Source: Quillaja saponaria
Taxonomy: Eukaryota; Streptophyta; Magnoliopsida; Fabales; Quillajaceae
Assembly: GCA_029379385.1 (NCBI GenBank)
Contig: CM055607.1
Location: 30,191,235-30,255,234, forward strand
Length of the DNA: 64,000 nt
Direction: 5' to 3'
Part shown: positions 38,448-50,154 of the stretch, piece by piece
Position numbering within the stretch: position 1 is the first letter of the stretch
Layout of the letters: each line of letters begins with the position of its first letter
The notes under the pieces: generated by a model
The model's database searches: none
Told to the model about the DNA's origin: nothing
The model's input: the letters and a program-made list of their open reading frames with translations, nothing else
Translations under genes and position numbers: made by a program

Positions 38448-40375
38448 TCACTGTGATACTCCCAACCACTTGGTGAAGTTTTCAAATTCTGTGTAGTCGC
38501 TGTCAGAGATCATTGTCTGGTACCAAGCCTTACCTGCAGCCTTGATTGCAGTAGCCTCCTCCTGTGAGGTAAAACAGTTAAAAACCAGCAAACAACTGCC
38601 ACGCACTTAACAAAGCATACATGATGCACAAATCAACAAGTGATCTCTAATCATATCTGCAAATATAATTGTCAAATCTAGTTCCTCATGTCATGGCCTC
38701 TTTTTTCATTTTGCATGTCATAATAATAGTGCAAGTGCTATGAGTCAAATAGATGTAAATATATATCCCAAGCCTGCTTTGGGATAATAATATATAATGC
38801 TACAACAAATAACACTAAACCACCACAAACTAACAGGGGAATAGGGGCGCATCCACAATCATTCTGTGGTTGCAATACCATTTTACAAGCTATGGGATCA
38901 TGCTGGGAGGCAATAACAAACAACACCAAACCATCATAAATTCAAAGCGATAAAGGACACATGAAATATGCAATTATCCACTACTTTCAACTTCATATTC
39001 ACCACAAGATGAATGTGAATATGAAGTAATCTAAGCAAAACGCGGTGTGTAAAACTAGTAAGCTAATAATAAACCACCAACCCCTGAAAAACGATCAACT
39101 ACTGCAATTGTAATACTAAGGTGAACTACAAAATATTAGAATTTACATGTAACTATAACAGACAACTAAGTAAATTGATTAGTTACAATTATAAAACAAG
39201 GTTAGCAAATCAAATATAACTAAACATAAATTATTCAATGAAAGAACATGAATTAAGCATAATACGAATACCTTCGGGACCTGCTTCCTCTTCTTGTCGA
39301 GCTTCTCTTGCTTCGCCTTCAAACGCTGAGCCTCGGCCAAAAGCGCCATCCTCCTAGCAGTCTTGGCATAAGGATTCAGCTTCAACATACTATTCAGATT
39401 CTTGAGAGGATTCTTCTTCAGTGAAGCCCTCTTGACTTCCTTCTTCGTCGGCCTCACAACAGACTGAATTTCATCAGAGTTGATGATCCTAGCTAAATCA
39501 GCATTCACCATCTTCGACCTCGGAAGCACGTACCCATTCTTCTTTTCTGATGTCTTGTCGAATGATCCATAAATGGAATCCAGCTTCTCAAAAGCAGACT
39601 TTGTCCAAATAACAAACCTACCAAGGTGACCTCCAGGAGCAAGCTTAAGCAGATTGAGCCTCTCCACGTTAGCGATTTCAACACCAGGAATATTCCTGAA
39701 TGCCTTGACAATCTTAGCGCCCTCAGTTCCGTACACAATAAGAGGTCCCTTGCGATTGATATATCGTCTGTTCCTCATCTTACCCTTTCCAGGTCGGATC
39801 GAGTGGCTGTCCTTAGCCTTCTCAGCATCGGGAAAAGCACCCACATTCTTCAAAACTTTGATAGCCTCTCTAGTCTTTTCAACGCTTTCAGCTGAATCCC
39901 CAATCACCAGAGGCATTTCCGGCACTGACTCGATCTTATGTCCTCTAGCCAAAACCAGAGAAGGAATTGCCGAAGCAGCAATAGCAGAAACGATTGCAAA
40001 CCTCTTCTGGTTGACATTGATCTTACGATGCCAACGACGCCAGATCTTGGTCGGAGCGAACATGCGTCCACCACGACACATGTTACCGAAGGCACCCTGA
40101 CCAGCACGGTGAGTACCACCACCAGGAACACGAGGAATTCGAGAAACGGCACGTCCAGTACCCCAGGATTCAGCTGAGGTCTGGTGGCCCGCTTTCCTAC
40201 TCACAGCATAAGGCTGACGGCTGTTCTTCGAAATGTTGGAGTGAACGAAGGTAACAATATCGGGACGGATTGAAGCCTTCATCACATCAGGTAGGGGAAC
40301 CGTCGGAGCTGAGTCGGTTGCCATGTCGGCTTCCAGGGCTTGAACGGTGACGAGAGGGCGAGCGGCGGCAGCCAT
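38448..40375 (-). CDS. RPL4: 60S ribosomal protein uL4 (RPL4)
   Basis: Cytosolic large-subunit ribosomal protein uL4, whose loop lines the peptide exit tunnel. Two exons: 39272-40375 and 38448-38561, joined at AAG|GTATTC and CTCACAG|GAG; 1218 nt, 405 aa, the usual plant length. Clear family features are [40 protein letters not shown], and [17 protein letters not shown], followed by a Lys-rich eukaryotic C-terminal extension. The second exon encodes the end, including [16 protein letters not shown]. The ATG at 40375 fits the family start [12 protein letters not shown]. The promoter has telo-box and site II elements, so co-regulation with other ribosomal protein genes is expected. No damage was seen. 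Confidence 0.97.
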
Positions 40376-40424
40376 TGATGAAATGGTGGGGGTAAGGGAA
40401 TGAGGAAAGAGACAGAGAGTGACG

Positions 40425-40560
40425 CTAGGGTTTTATTAAGAGTGAAATTGAGTGTGTTTGAGATGAATATATAGTGCTTTCGAAGCTTCTCTTTCTCTAA
40501 GCGCTGCGAACTAGGGTTTTAAGTTTCGGGTTGGAAGTTAATAATATGGGCCAAAGGCCC
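40425..40560 (-). promoter_or_regulatory. Telo-boxes and site II motifs upstream of RPL4
   Basis: AAACCCTAG (telo-box) lies on the gene strand at 40425-40433 and 40511-40519. TGGGCC occurs on the plus strand at 40547-40552, and GGGCC is on the gene strand at 40556-40560. Telo-box plus site II (TCP-binding) is the typical pairing in plant ribosomal protein promoters. These motifs lie 50-185 bp upstream of the ATG. Confidence 0.8.
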
Positions 40561-42235
40561 GCAAGGCCGGATAAGAAGGTCCATTTTTGCAAACTCGGTA
40601 TTTGTTAGCTTTTTTCTGGGTTTAATTACTGTTTTGACCCTAAGAATTGCACTATTTTCTAATTTCACTGTCTAGGGTTTTGTTTCTTCCAATTTTTTTT
40701 AATTAGATAGATCTACAAATTTAATTGAATCTAACAGAATTAAATACATTTAGTTTGTTAATTTATTTGTTAGCAGACATAAGACGATAACTTTGATATC
40801 AATTTTGGTGTTTGACCTTTGAAAACATTTCTAACAAATAAGTAGTGTTTTTGGCGATTTATGTAATTTTAGACAATTGATTGTAAATTTAACTATTTTT
40901 TATTAATAAATTATTAAAATTACAATCACTTTATTAACATGTGTCTAAAATTACATATAGTCAAAATTATTATTAAATATCTACATCACAGCAAATATCG
41001 TCGAATACCTAATTAATTAAAAATATGTAATGTTATTATTATATGTCTACTAATATATATATTAAATAAATTGTCAAACAACATAAAGATACATGGGCAA
41101 ATGCATAAAATACGAAAATGAAAATCTATTTCAATATGAAGAATGAGAATCTACATCGACATTTTTTTTTACAAGAATTGAATGAACAAAATACAAATAT
41201 TAACAAAGTAGTAAGAGTGGGCTATGTCAAGGAAAGGTTTTGGTGATTTGCTAAAGTCTAAACGAGAGTAGTCACTTTATGTGTAACAATAGCCATCTAT
41301 TACCAAAGATAATAAGGCTATGTAGCTCATTTTCAAGAAAAGCGACGCAAATGTTGCTCTTTTTTTCTTTCTTTTTCTGAGATAATTTATTTGCCACCGT
41401 GCGATACAAAATTTGTCAGAGTTTTTTGGTTTTTGTCTTTTCGAAGGCTGATCCTTACGCCAAGCCTAAAAAATTAATGAAACTTTTACTCTATTTGTCT
41501 GGTCCAATCACAAACAGACCAACCCTCTCCTTGTCACATTTTTAATCCTGCAAACTCTCCTCCATTCTTAAAAGATTAGAAATCATCTATAAATCTTAGT
41601 TCTAGTTCTTTTCTCAACTGTTGACTGAAATTAGTTTCTCAACTTCAGTTGAAAAAGTCATGCTGTAGTCATACTGTTAGTAGTCTAATCACAGCCACAG
41701 CTCCGGTTAATCAGCGATGAAATACAACCAGAAAAAGGGGGCATAGGGGTCCCAAGAGTGAAACAAATAGTTACACAAATTACTTGGAAGTATGTTGAGG
41801 CCTGTAGTTACACTGCTTTTACATACCCGATCACATCGAGAAACAAATTTTCTTGAAATACAAATAAAACCTCCTAAGACATCTTACAACATATATACTG
41901 GCATTCTTATCAAAAAATAAAAAAAAACATATATATTTGCATCTGGCTGGAATCATGGTCTATAGAATAGTAACAAGCATTTCCGTCGAGTCCACAAGAT
42001 GATTGGAACCGTTTATGGTCCTTTATACCTCATCGTCTCCAGCAACATACTCATATCTCTGGCTAGAAAGGTACACTGCTAACCACTGGTTTCAAAAGCA
42101 ATTGTGCAGCAGCGCACCTTTAAGTCACTGTGCAAGCTGAGCAGATGGTAAAACTACCAGCCAAATATCACCCAGCTGACTGCGACATCGATGTAAACAA
42201 TAATGACGACATACCAGTCAGCATATTGTAAGTAG
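40561..42235. other. RPL4 promoter flank and RVE 3' flank
   Basis: AT-rich DNA from about 40.6 to 41.3 kb, then more mixed sequence to 42235 that probably contains the 3' UTR of the REVEILLE-type gene. No further exon was recognised. Confidence 0.5.
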
Positions 42236-45200
42236 TCAAGAAGTTTGACACGATAGCTTGTTGGTCTGCTTGGTGGCATCCAATCCAGCAGCAACTCCTG
42301 TTGTCTTATTGACATCGTATGATGACAAGACCTTTTCCTGGACAAACCAATATGTAAACTAGTTGATATGTGGGTCACAGACAATTCTATAAAGTTCATT
42401 GAAAAATCAACTTCATGAGAAAACACTACGCAAGATGATTGCACGTCAACCTTTTAATTCTGCTCCAGTTTCTCCAAGGTTAACAGAGGAAATGGCATTC
42501 AAGACATTGAATGAGAATTGGAAAACAGTGATGTATAGTTTGAAGAAGTAGTTGTTAGAGACTTCGTTGTTAAAAACATCATCTTGTCTGTCCAATAGTC
42601 CTATAGATCTCTAATGTTTTAAATTAAAAGGGGTTCTTTATACATAAGTCTCGCAAACAGTAAGACAAAAGGGAATTTCTACAGATGTGGACTTCCAACT
42701 TGATGAACATGGAGCAAGGGAATTTTCTGCTGAAAATAAATTGCAGAAGATCACAAATTGTGCATCAACCAATTCATAAAGGGAATGAGGCTTGAAAGAT
42801 ATATGCATAAACTTTATGAAAAAAGCATAACTACTTAGTTTTATATAGTAAAAAAAAAATTTGTATTATATGTAGCAAAATTAGACTATGATGATAAAGA
42901 TTAATGTTGAAACTTACAATTGGCTCAAAATCTGGGCTGGACAAGTTCACTGTGAGGTTTCGCATTAATAACAAAACCTGCAGAACATAAACAATTTGAA
43001 TTATACAATATACACAAATCATTCTAAAGTCTTATTTTTCTTCTTATTGTTTTTGCTGGAGGGTGAAGGCCATTATGGGACTAGAAGTGTAACACCTCAA
43101 GTTTTAACTAGCGCAAGTACCTTTGAAAAGTCAACAACCCACATCACGTAGATTAAAATGCTAGCTGGAAGGTACTTAAAAGTTAATTCTTGTGGGTTAT
43201 ATACATTTCAGTCTCCTATTTCCAAACAAATGTGGGACTTTGGGGTATTACAAGAAGACCATGCATTTAATACTTTCTAGAAGAGACACGTTTCTAGATC
43301 TTCTATTCTTGTCATAAAGGCACAATTCACAAGAGACCAAAATCAAGCTTGAATATTACAGTTAAGTGATCACCACATTGACAACAATGTTGAGCAAGTT
43401 CAGCAGGAGTCAAGTTGGCTGATAACATTAGAAAGATGGATCAATACCATTTATGCCTGTGGTTGAACATACTGTTTTATCAAGTCTATCTACTGCTATC
43501 TGGAATAGATAAAATCAACAACAACCAAGTATAGGCTTTTTGACAACAACAGTCTTGGTTTCTGTGATCTCGCCTTATCTTGATTCAACATATCCAGTCT
43601 AAGTACACAAATTTTGGGCTTCATCCTGGCCACTTTTAGAGGCCACAAAATCACAGCTGTAGGTCAGCCCAATGCATATTAAGATCTAACTCTGTAATAT
43701 AGAATGACTAAAATTTATGGTGTATTGTATTAAGTCACAAGGCTCAAAACTAAGAATAAAATGATATGCCAATGCAGTGTTCGTGCCAATAATTTACCGT
43801 AAACCTGAACAGTTTCACAACTCTTTATTGAATAACAACCTAGCCACCATTGATCTGATAATGGACCTGCTTGATTACACGAGTTTAGAGAAGGGTTGAA
43901 TTCCACGCTTGAAGGAAATTGTTAACATATTTCTACTGCAAGTAATAGCATCAAGGACTGACAAAATACCAGCACACCACTTTTACGAAGTACAGAATCT
44001 AAAGCTAAATCAAGTGAGAAAATTGAACTCTATTTAAGGAATGGTTTTGATTTCTCTCTCCTCTTTCCTATTGCCATAGCTCATCTATTTTCCTTTTTTT
44101 TGCTTTAAGCTACATTGAAATTCCTTCATTCCCGGCATTATGGTCCATGCAATTGAACAAAATGCGTCCATACACCTTCACTAAAAATACCCAACAAATA
44201 GGATATTAAATAATGAATCATAATGTTTTTATACTATAATAAGAACCATGTAAAAAGATACTCTTCCTCAATAGGGCCCAATCACATAACTACTTGTACT
44301 TTGGAAGGAGGAACACTCATTATCTGTAATATCCTGATAATATCACGTACCCTGTTGACTTTGTTCATACTTCATAATAATTATGAATACCAGTTATCTT
44401 TCTCTGTTTCTAAAACCATTTTATCCATATGCTGTTACGCATTAAAGCTTTCTCAAAGCTTTATCCATGAAGTTTCTACAGAATAGGAATATCATAAGAT
44501 CTGATTGAAAGTTAGTCACTGCAATCCAAAATATTTATAGTTAAACTCACAGTTTCAAAGTTTATGGGATCCATTTCCTTTAGCTTTTGTACATGGCCTT
44601 CCATTTCTGGATCAAAAACACTCCCAATGAAGCTGTACACCTCAGCAAAATCCGGTATGCCTGCAAAATATAGGCCAAAAAATAATATGGAAGTATAGCA
44701 CCATTTATTTCTTCAAGCTGAAAATGAAATAAAAAAAATTAGATAACTTATATTCTAGAATATTACCATGAAGAATAGGAGCTTGTTTCCCTTCAGAACT
44801 TGGCAGCGTTCTACTTGAGCTTCCAACACCACTAAGACTGCTATTACTACTCCCTGCCATCTCCTTTGATCCAATATCAGCTGAATCAGTAACGTCATAT
44901 ACCAAAATAAGTACTGGAAAGCTCCCTTTAACAAAGCTACTAGGCACTAATAACACTATTAGATCAAACTATAAACAAGTCAGACAATAACGGTATTAAA
45001 TAATTATAAAACTAACATAAATAAGTCACTTAATAGAAGACCTTCATTTGCATGAAGAGTAGTGTGTTCATCCTGACAAGGCATAGTTTTGCATGATCCA
45101 CTGTTTATCAGCATTGAAGTTTCATCCCATGCAGTATAACCAGATGCAAGGATATTTGCTGAAGAAGCATAAGCCAAGGACAGAGGCAGTGGCATCAAAA

Positions 45201-46396
45201 CTGCCGATCCAATTATGTCAGAAAGGAAGATATGCAATACTGAACTTTTAAGAACAAAATTTAACCATATTAGAGATGATCTAACCATTTTTGGATGCCT
45301 TTTGTGGGTAAGGATGAGTAGCCTTGCGCTTAGGGCGAGGAGGAGGCACATGTGCCATAGTCCCATTCTTTTGGACCTTCAAGAAGTATTTCTGGGCATG
45401 GCTTCGGATCTGGAAAAAAGGTTTACATTTAGCAATAAATAATGCATAAGATAAAAAGGAAAAATACATACAAATAAGATAGCAAAACAATTCTCAAACC
45501 TGAATAACTGTCTTTGAACCAACAAAATCTTCAATTTTCTTCCAATCACGGTCAAACCTGAATAACCCAAAAAAAATGTCAAGCACTTGATTACAAAATT
45601 TATTTACATGTAACTACATAAGTCTTCTTAGAACTTCCTTCAATAATTTAAAGCAAACAATATCTGAAAAGAACACCCAGTCAACCAAAAATCTGAGTTG
45701 AACAAGAATGATTTTTCCGTTATTATCTTATCCTCCTTTTTGTACTTATCCTCGTCTATTAATAATATTTCTTTCTTCTTTATTGTAAAAATAAAAAATA
45801 AAAGAAAACAAGAATAAGCCAGCCAACTTGCATCATCATTTTTTCTTTACATAAAGAATCGCAAATACGAGTTGTCAGTAATCAGAGTATTTAAAAAAGG
45901 TGACCAATTGTAATTGATCCTAAGAGTTCCATTTTAACAAATTAACAACTACCCGACGCATCTAAAATATTCTAAATCATGTGTCATCCATAAAATTGCA
46001 GTTCTATGTAGCTATATAGATATTGAGGGTGAAATGCATAGCAAATAAAAAATAAGAGAAAATTCTCATTTTTTTCCCAGAAAAACCAAGTAATTCACTG
46101 ATTACTTTGTTTGGTTAAAAATCAAGAAAATACTTAAAAAGACAACTTTAAATCAAACATCTACTCTCAAAAGCAAAACAGCAATTAGAAGTAGACATTT
46201 TCAAGTGGGTAGTGAAATTAGGGGAAGAATCATTTAGAACTCACAGTTGAAGAGCTTCAAGGAATTTGTCGTGCTCCTCCTGTGTCCAGCTCTCCCTGGA
46301 CTTGGTGATGGTGTAAGGCTTTCTTACCTTCTTACCAGAGCCATCACTTTGTATTGACGTTGTCATTGATTGAGAATTCGAAGTATTAGAATTCAT
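42236..46396 (-). CDS. RVE8: REVEILLE8/4-type MYB-related clock transcription factor
   Basis: Single-repeat MYB of the LHY/CCA1-like family. RVE8-clade proteins activate evening-element genes in the circadian clock (family knowledge). Exons: 46245-46396, 45500-45557, 45286-45409, 45042-45200, 44767-44880, 44551-44660, 42918-42977, 42236-42337; 879 nt, 292 aa, near the Arabidopsis RVE8 length. The MYB repeat runs from about W37 to the plant signature SHAQKYF at 73-79, split by a 58-nt exon. A proline-rich segment ([16 protein letters not shown]) follows. The C-terminal LCL-type domain, about 203-270, contains [18 protein letters not shown] and [12 protein letters not shown] and distinguishes the RVE8/6/5/4/3 group from LHY/CCA1. 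RVE8 or RVE4 is favoured over RVE6 because RPL4 is close by, as at both Arabidopsis loci. The intron 42978-44550 carries a MITE-like insertion. Confidence 0.92.
43088..43252. mobile_element. 165-bp MITE-like element in an RVE intron
   Basis: The element begins TGTAACACCTCAA and ends with the near inverted copy, reading TGTAATACCCCAA on the other strand. AGAAG flanks both ends (43083-43087 and 43253-43257), consistent with a 5-bp target duplication. It has no coding capacity. Confidence 0.6.
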
Positions 46397-48335
46397 GTTC
46401 ACTGAGAGCAGACAGAGTCATGGAGATCTAGAGAGAGAAAAGAAAGGGAGTCAGTTGTGGCGCGCAGAGGTTGCGTATATGTTCGATGAAAATTGGTGGC
46501 CTCAATTCGACTACGCCGATTTAATCGTTTGTTGTACGGATTCCTTCGAGTGAGAGAGGACTAATTGTCGCATCATATCATATCCTTAGACAACCACTAA
46601 AAGTTCAATTTGGTCCTTAGGCAACTGCTAAAAGTTCAATTTGATCCTTTAAATTTTAATTGCGTCAATATTATCCTTATTCCTCATAACTTCTTATTAC
46701 AGCCAATGTGTTATTTCATTACAATACACTCAGTTACAAAGCTTATACCAACAAGGATTTTGAGCAGTCATAAGCGAGTTAGTATTTTTTAATTGAGAAT
46801 ACAAGTTTAAATTTTATATCATATAATTATTAAGAGGGTCATTCTAGTCACGATATAACTTGAAAAATTAGCTTCACAGTAATACCTCTAAAAAATATTC
46901 AAGAAACTAAAAAAAAAAGTCGATGAACTTGTACTCTTTTCATTGACTTATGAGTTTGAAATTTCTTAAAAGAGGCTTTAGCAATATAATCCCCATAAAT
47001 TTTCTAATCTCGATAAGGATAATATATCTTTGACCGGATTTAAAATGTGAATAATTAAAGTTCGCATAAACTTATATATGAATACACCTAACTGCTAAAC
47101 CATGAAAATAAATACAAACTAAGTTTAAGTGCTCACCTAGCATGTAAGAAAATAATATAAAATACGTATACAACAATTTTATGCATAAATTTGAAGTTGT
47201 GATAGGAGTTTGGTGTCGAAAAAATAATGTTAGATGAAGTTTTTATGGGATGAAATAAATATTTAGTATGTGCTTGTTACAAGTACAATTTTCTTTCTTA
47301 ATTTGGATGGAGAGCTAACAAAATAACACTAATTGAAAAGATAATAAATTATATGTTTGAAAAACAGAGAGTGAGCATGAATTTTAAGTTAAGGGTGCTC
47401 AGTACATTTAGCCAATCATTTTAACGATTTAACACAAGACTATTACCAAATTATTAATTGTGTATATGCATAATAACAAGAATAACAAATTTATTCAAAA
47501 GTTAGGAAGGTGACAATATATAGCATATTTAAAATTTGAGGATGAAATTAATATTTTGAGCAAAATAATAAGTATAAGAAGTAAGTAAGGAATAAGATTT
47601 AGTAAAAAGTATAAAGATAAATTTATCTTTAATTTTTAATTCTGAAAAAAAATTAAATACTTTCACATGACTAATAAATTTTAATTTAATTTTTCTTCAA
47701 AATAAATCATTATACCTATAATAATATATATATGTAATTCTATTTTTATTTTTTTAGTTATCAAACCATCAAAATTTATTTGTTTTCTTAAAAACTAACA
47801 AATTATGAATGAAATCTAAATAGAAATAAAAAAGTAAGTTTTCATTAATCAAATTCATAATAATTTTAATTGAAGTTAATACAAAGAAAAATAAAAATAA
47901 AATTAAAAAGTAAAAGAGAGAAACTAAAATTTAAGAAAAATAAAAAACTTATAAAAAGTAAACGTTTTACTTTTCAAAAAAAAGTTTAATTTTTGAAGAG
48001 AAAATAAAATTTAATGATTTTTACTAATAATGATTGAGTATAATGGTATATTTTAAGAGGATAACATAAGTTCAAACATTGAAACATGTAATTATTAGTA
48101 AGGATAATTTAGTGATGATAGAGACCAATAAATTAGTCTCTTATTAGTAGGCCCCAAAAACCAAAAAAATTTAATGACTTGTTAATTAAAAGTAAAAATA
48201 ATATTTTAATATATTATTATTGGTATAATAATTTGTTTTAAAGAAAAAAGTTAAAATTTATACTTATTGTTTTAAAAATTTTAAAATTTAAATTGAAAGT
48301 AGGAATTTATTATTTTCTTAAGTTTTTATAAGGAA
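46397..48335. other. RVE promoter flank and AT-rich intergenic DNA
   Basis: The first ~150 bp is the RVE 5' region with a GAGA-rich stretch at about 46426-46452. Further out the DNA is AT-rich without genes. A 31-bp unit is tandemly duplicated at 46583-46645. Confidence 0.5.
46583..46645. repeat. Two-copy 31-bp tandem repeat
   Basis: The TCCTTAGACAACCACTAAAA unit at 46583 recurs as TCCTTAGGCAACTGCTAAAA at 46614. Both copies continue with GTTCAATTTG. It lies about 190 bp upstream of the RVE ATG. Confidence 0.8.
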
Positions 48336-48560
48336 CACGTGTGCCATGCATATACGTCGGCAGATAAAAGAAAGCTACGTGTTTCATAGCTTCGATGTAT
48401 AGAATCATGTAGCCGTAATCGACAGCCGCCGATGTTTATCTAACTACGGCCAATGATCGTGAAACCTAACGAGGTGGACCCTTGTTATAAATTAGCGGTT
48501 GCTGCATGTTGGAGTGTCTGAACCACAAATTTCTCCACGAGTCACAGCTACTATGTAAGT
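48336..48560 (+). promoter_or_regulatory. Promoter-like island with no matching gene
   Basis: Within AT-rich DNA this island has a G-box (48336-48341), an RY-type CATGCAT (48345-48351), further ACGT cores, and a TATAAATT box at 48486-48493. A GTAAGT donor-like site follows at 48555-48560, and another G-box lies at 48688-48693. The order resembles promoter, start site and leader exon on the plus strand. No coding exon follows closely. It could be a distal promoter of the gene at 50155, a non-coding RNA promoter, or an enhancer. Confidence 0.4.
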
Positions 48561-50005
48561 CATTTTCAATCTGGTCAATTACGACCACACGATCAACTAT
48601 GATCTGAAGGATAATGGATAACATTTTTATTTTTTTTTGTTGTTGGTGTCGTTAACTACTTTTCCAAAAATTCCTTAGCCCTAATGACACGTGGCATATC
48701 AGTCATCCACTCCTGAAAATGGATTGCCTGCCGACAAAGTGTGAAACATGAACAGAAGTAGCCTTCAAAGAGTTTTGGGCTGGGTAGAATATTGGACATG
48801 CCCCTGTCCAAGCCCTAATTTTAATAGCTCACTTCATTAGACTACTTCGGTTTTTTACTTTTTAGTTCAAAATTTTGAAGTGTGCAACTTTTTCTTACTA
48901 TTATTAAATTTTTTGTTTTCTTTTACTGGTAGGGTTTTCCAGTTAGGACAGAGTTTTTAAAAATTAGTCTTATAATAATGCTATGAATAAACCTAGGAAC
49001 CCAAAAAAAATAAAAATAAAATACAATTCTTAGCTTCAAATTTTTTTAATGGTATTCTATGACACATACTTAATATATGATTATATCAAATAAAATAGAA
49101 ATATATTTTTTAGTTTTTTTATTTGACATGCCAACAGAACTTTCTTTCTTACATAATCTTATTGGTGAAGCCATGAAGTTGTTACAATTGAATCTTAAAT
49201 TTAAATTTAATCTCACTGAATTATTTCCATAGTTTAGATATCATTGAGTTAGGGAACACATGAATTAATAATAATCAATAATTATTATTTTTCTGTAAAA
49301 TATTTTACAGAGTGTTTTAATTTAATAATCATATTATTTTGGTTATAATGAGAAACAAATAAATAAGAATTTGATACTTATTTTTCCTTACTTTTAATCA
49401 TCCAATATTTTCAAAAATGACACCTCAATACCCCTATACTGCACCCACAACTTACACAACGTTGACATCTATTCCATTTTCTTTTCTGTTATATTAATAT
49501 TATCATATAATTTTTTGTTTCTTGAATCATATTCACAATTAATGGATAATAACTTATATTAATATTTCATATCCTAATTAAATTGATATAGCTTAGTATA
49601 AGATAGGATTTTAATTTGATATCAATAGAAAAACTGCAATTAAGTTAGTTTATCTCAATTTTTATTTTATCAATTTATAAACAATACTGAATAAAATAGG
49701 GCAAACCATTCAATATTTTTGACAGAAAATAATCAATTATAAAATTATTTTATAAATTATAAAAAAATCTTACATAATATTATATGCAGTTTATAAGATA
49801 ATTTAAAATTTAATTACAATCATAAAATAAATAATAATTTTATTATTTATATCCAAATAACCAAGCAAAAACAAATAAGTTCGCATTAGTAAGATGGCAA
49901 AAAGTATTTTCTCAAAAAAGACAAACAAGAAAATCATCCACTTGGCAACTTCCTAACGGTTGAATATATCACACGTTGGCGGACCTTCAACAATAGAAAG
50001 ACCAA
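48561..50005. other. Intergenic DNA, no gene seen
   Basis: Mixed composition to about 48.8 kb, including a G-box at 48688-48693, then AT-rich to 49.9 kb. No exon-like sequence was found on either strand. Confidence 0.5.
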
Positions 50006-50084
50006 CACGTGTAAGAACCAAGGATGACGTGGCAAAATTGGAGACTCGCAATTGCAAACCCCGATAAGGGAGAGAAAGCACGTG
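50006..50084 (+). promoter_or_regulatory. Light-type promoter cluster: two G-boxes, hybrid ACGT box and I-box
   Basis: CACGTG lies at 50006-50011 and 50079-50084 (the latter as CACGTGGC), TGACGTGGC at 50025-50033, and GATAAG at 50063-50068. G-box with I-box spacing is typical of photosynthesis-associated nuclear genes. The cluster ends about 70 bp before the ATG at 50155, so the leader must be short. Confidence 0.7.
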
Positions 50085-50154
50085 GCCAAATGCTTCCCCA
50101 ACGTTTGTTTGGTTACAGCAGAAGCAGCTTGGATTATTGGAAATCTTCATTAGG

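Noticed and set aside
39654..40100. 148-codon plus-strand frame opposite RPL4
   Set aside because: Antisense shadow of the highly biased RPL4 coding exon.
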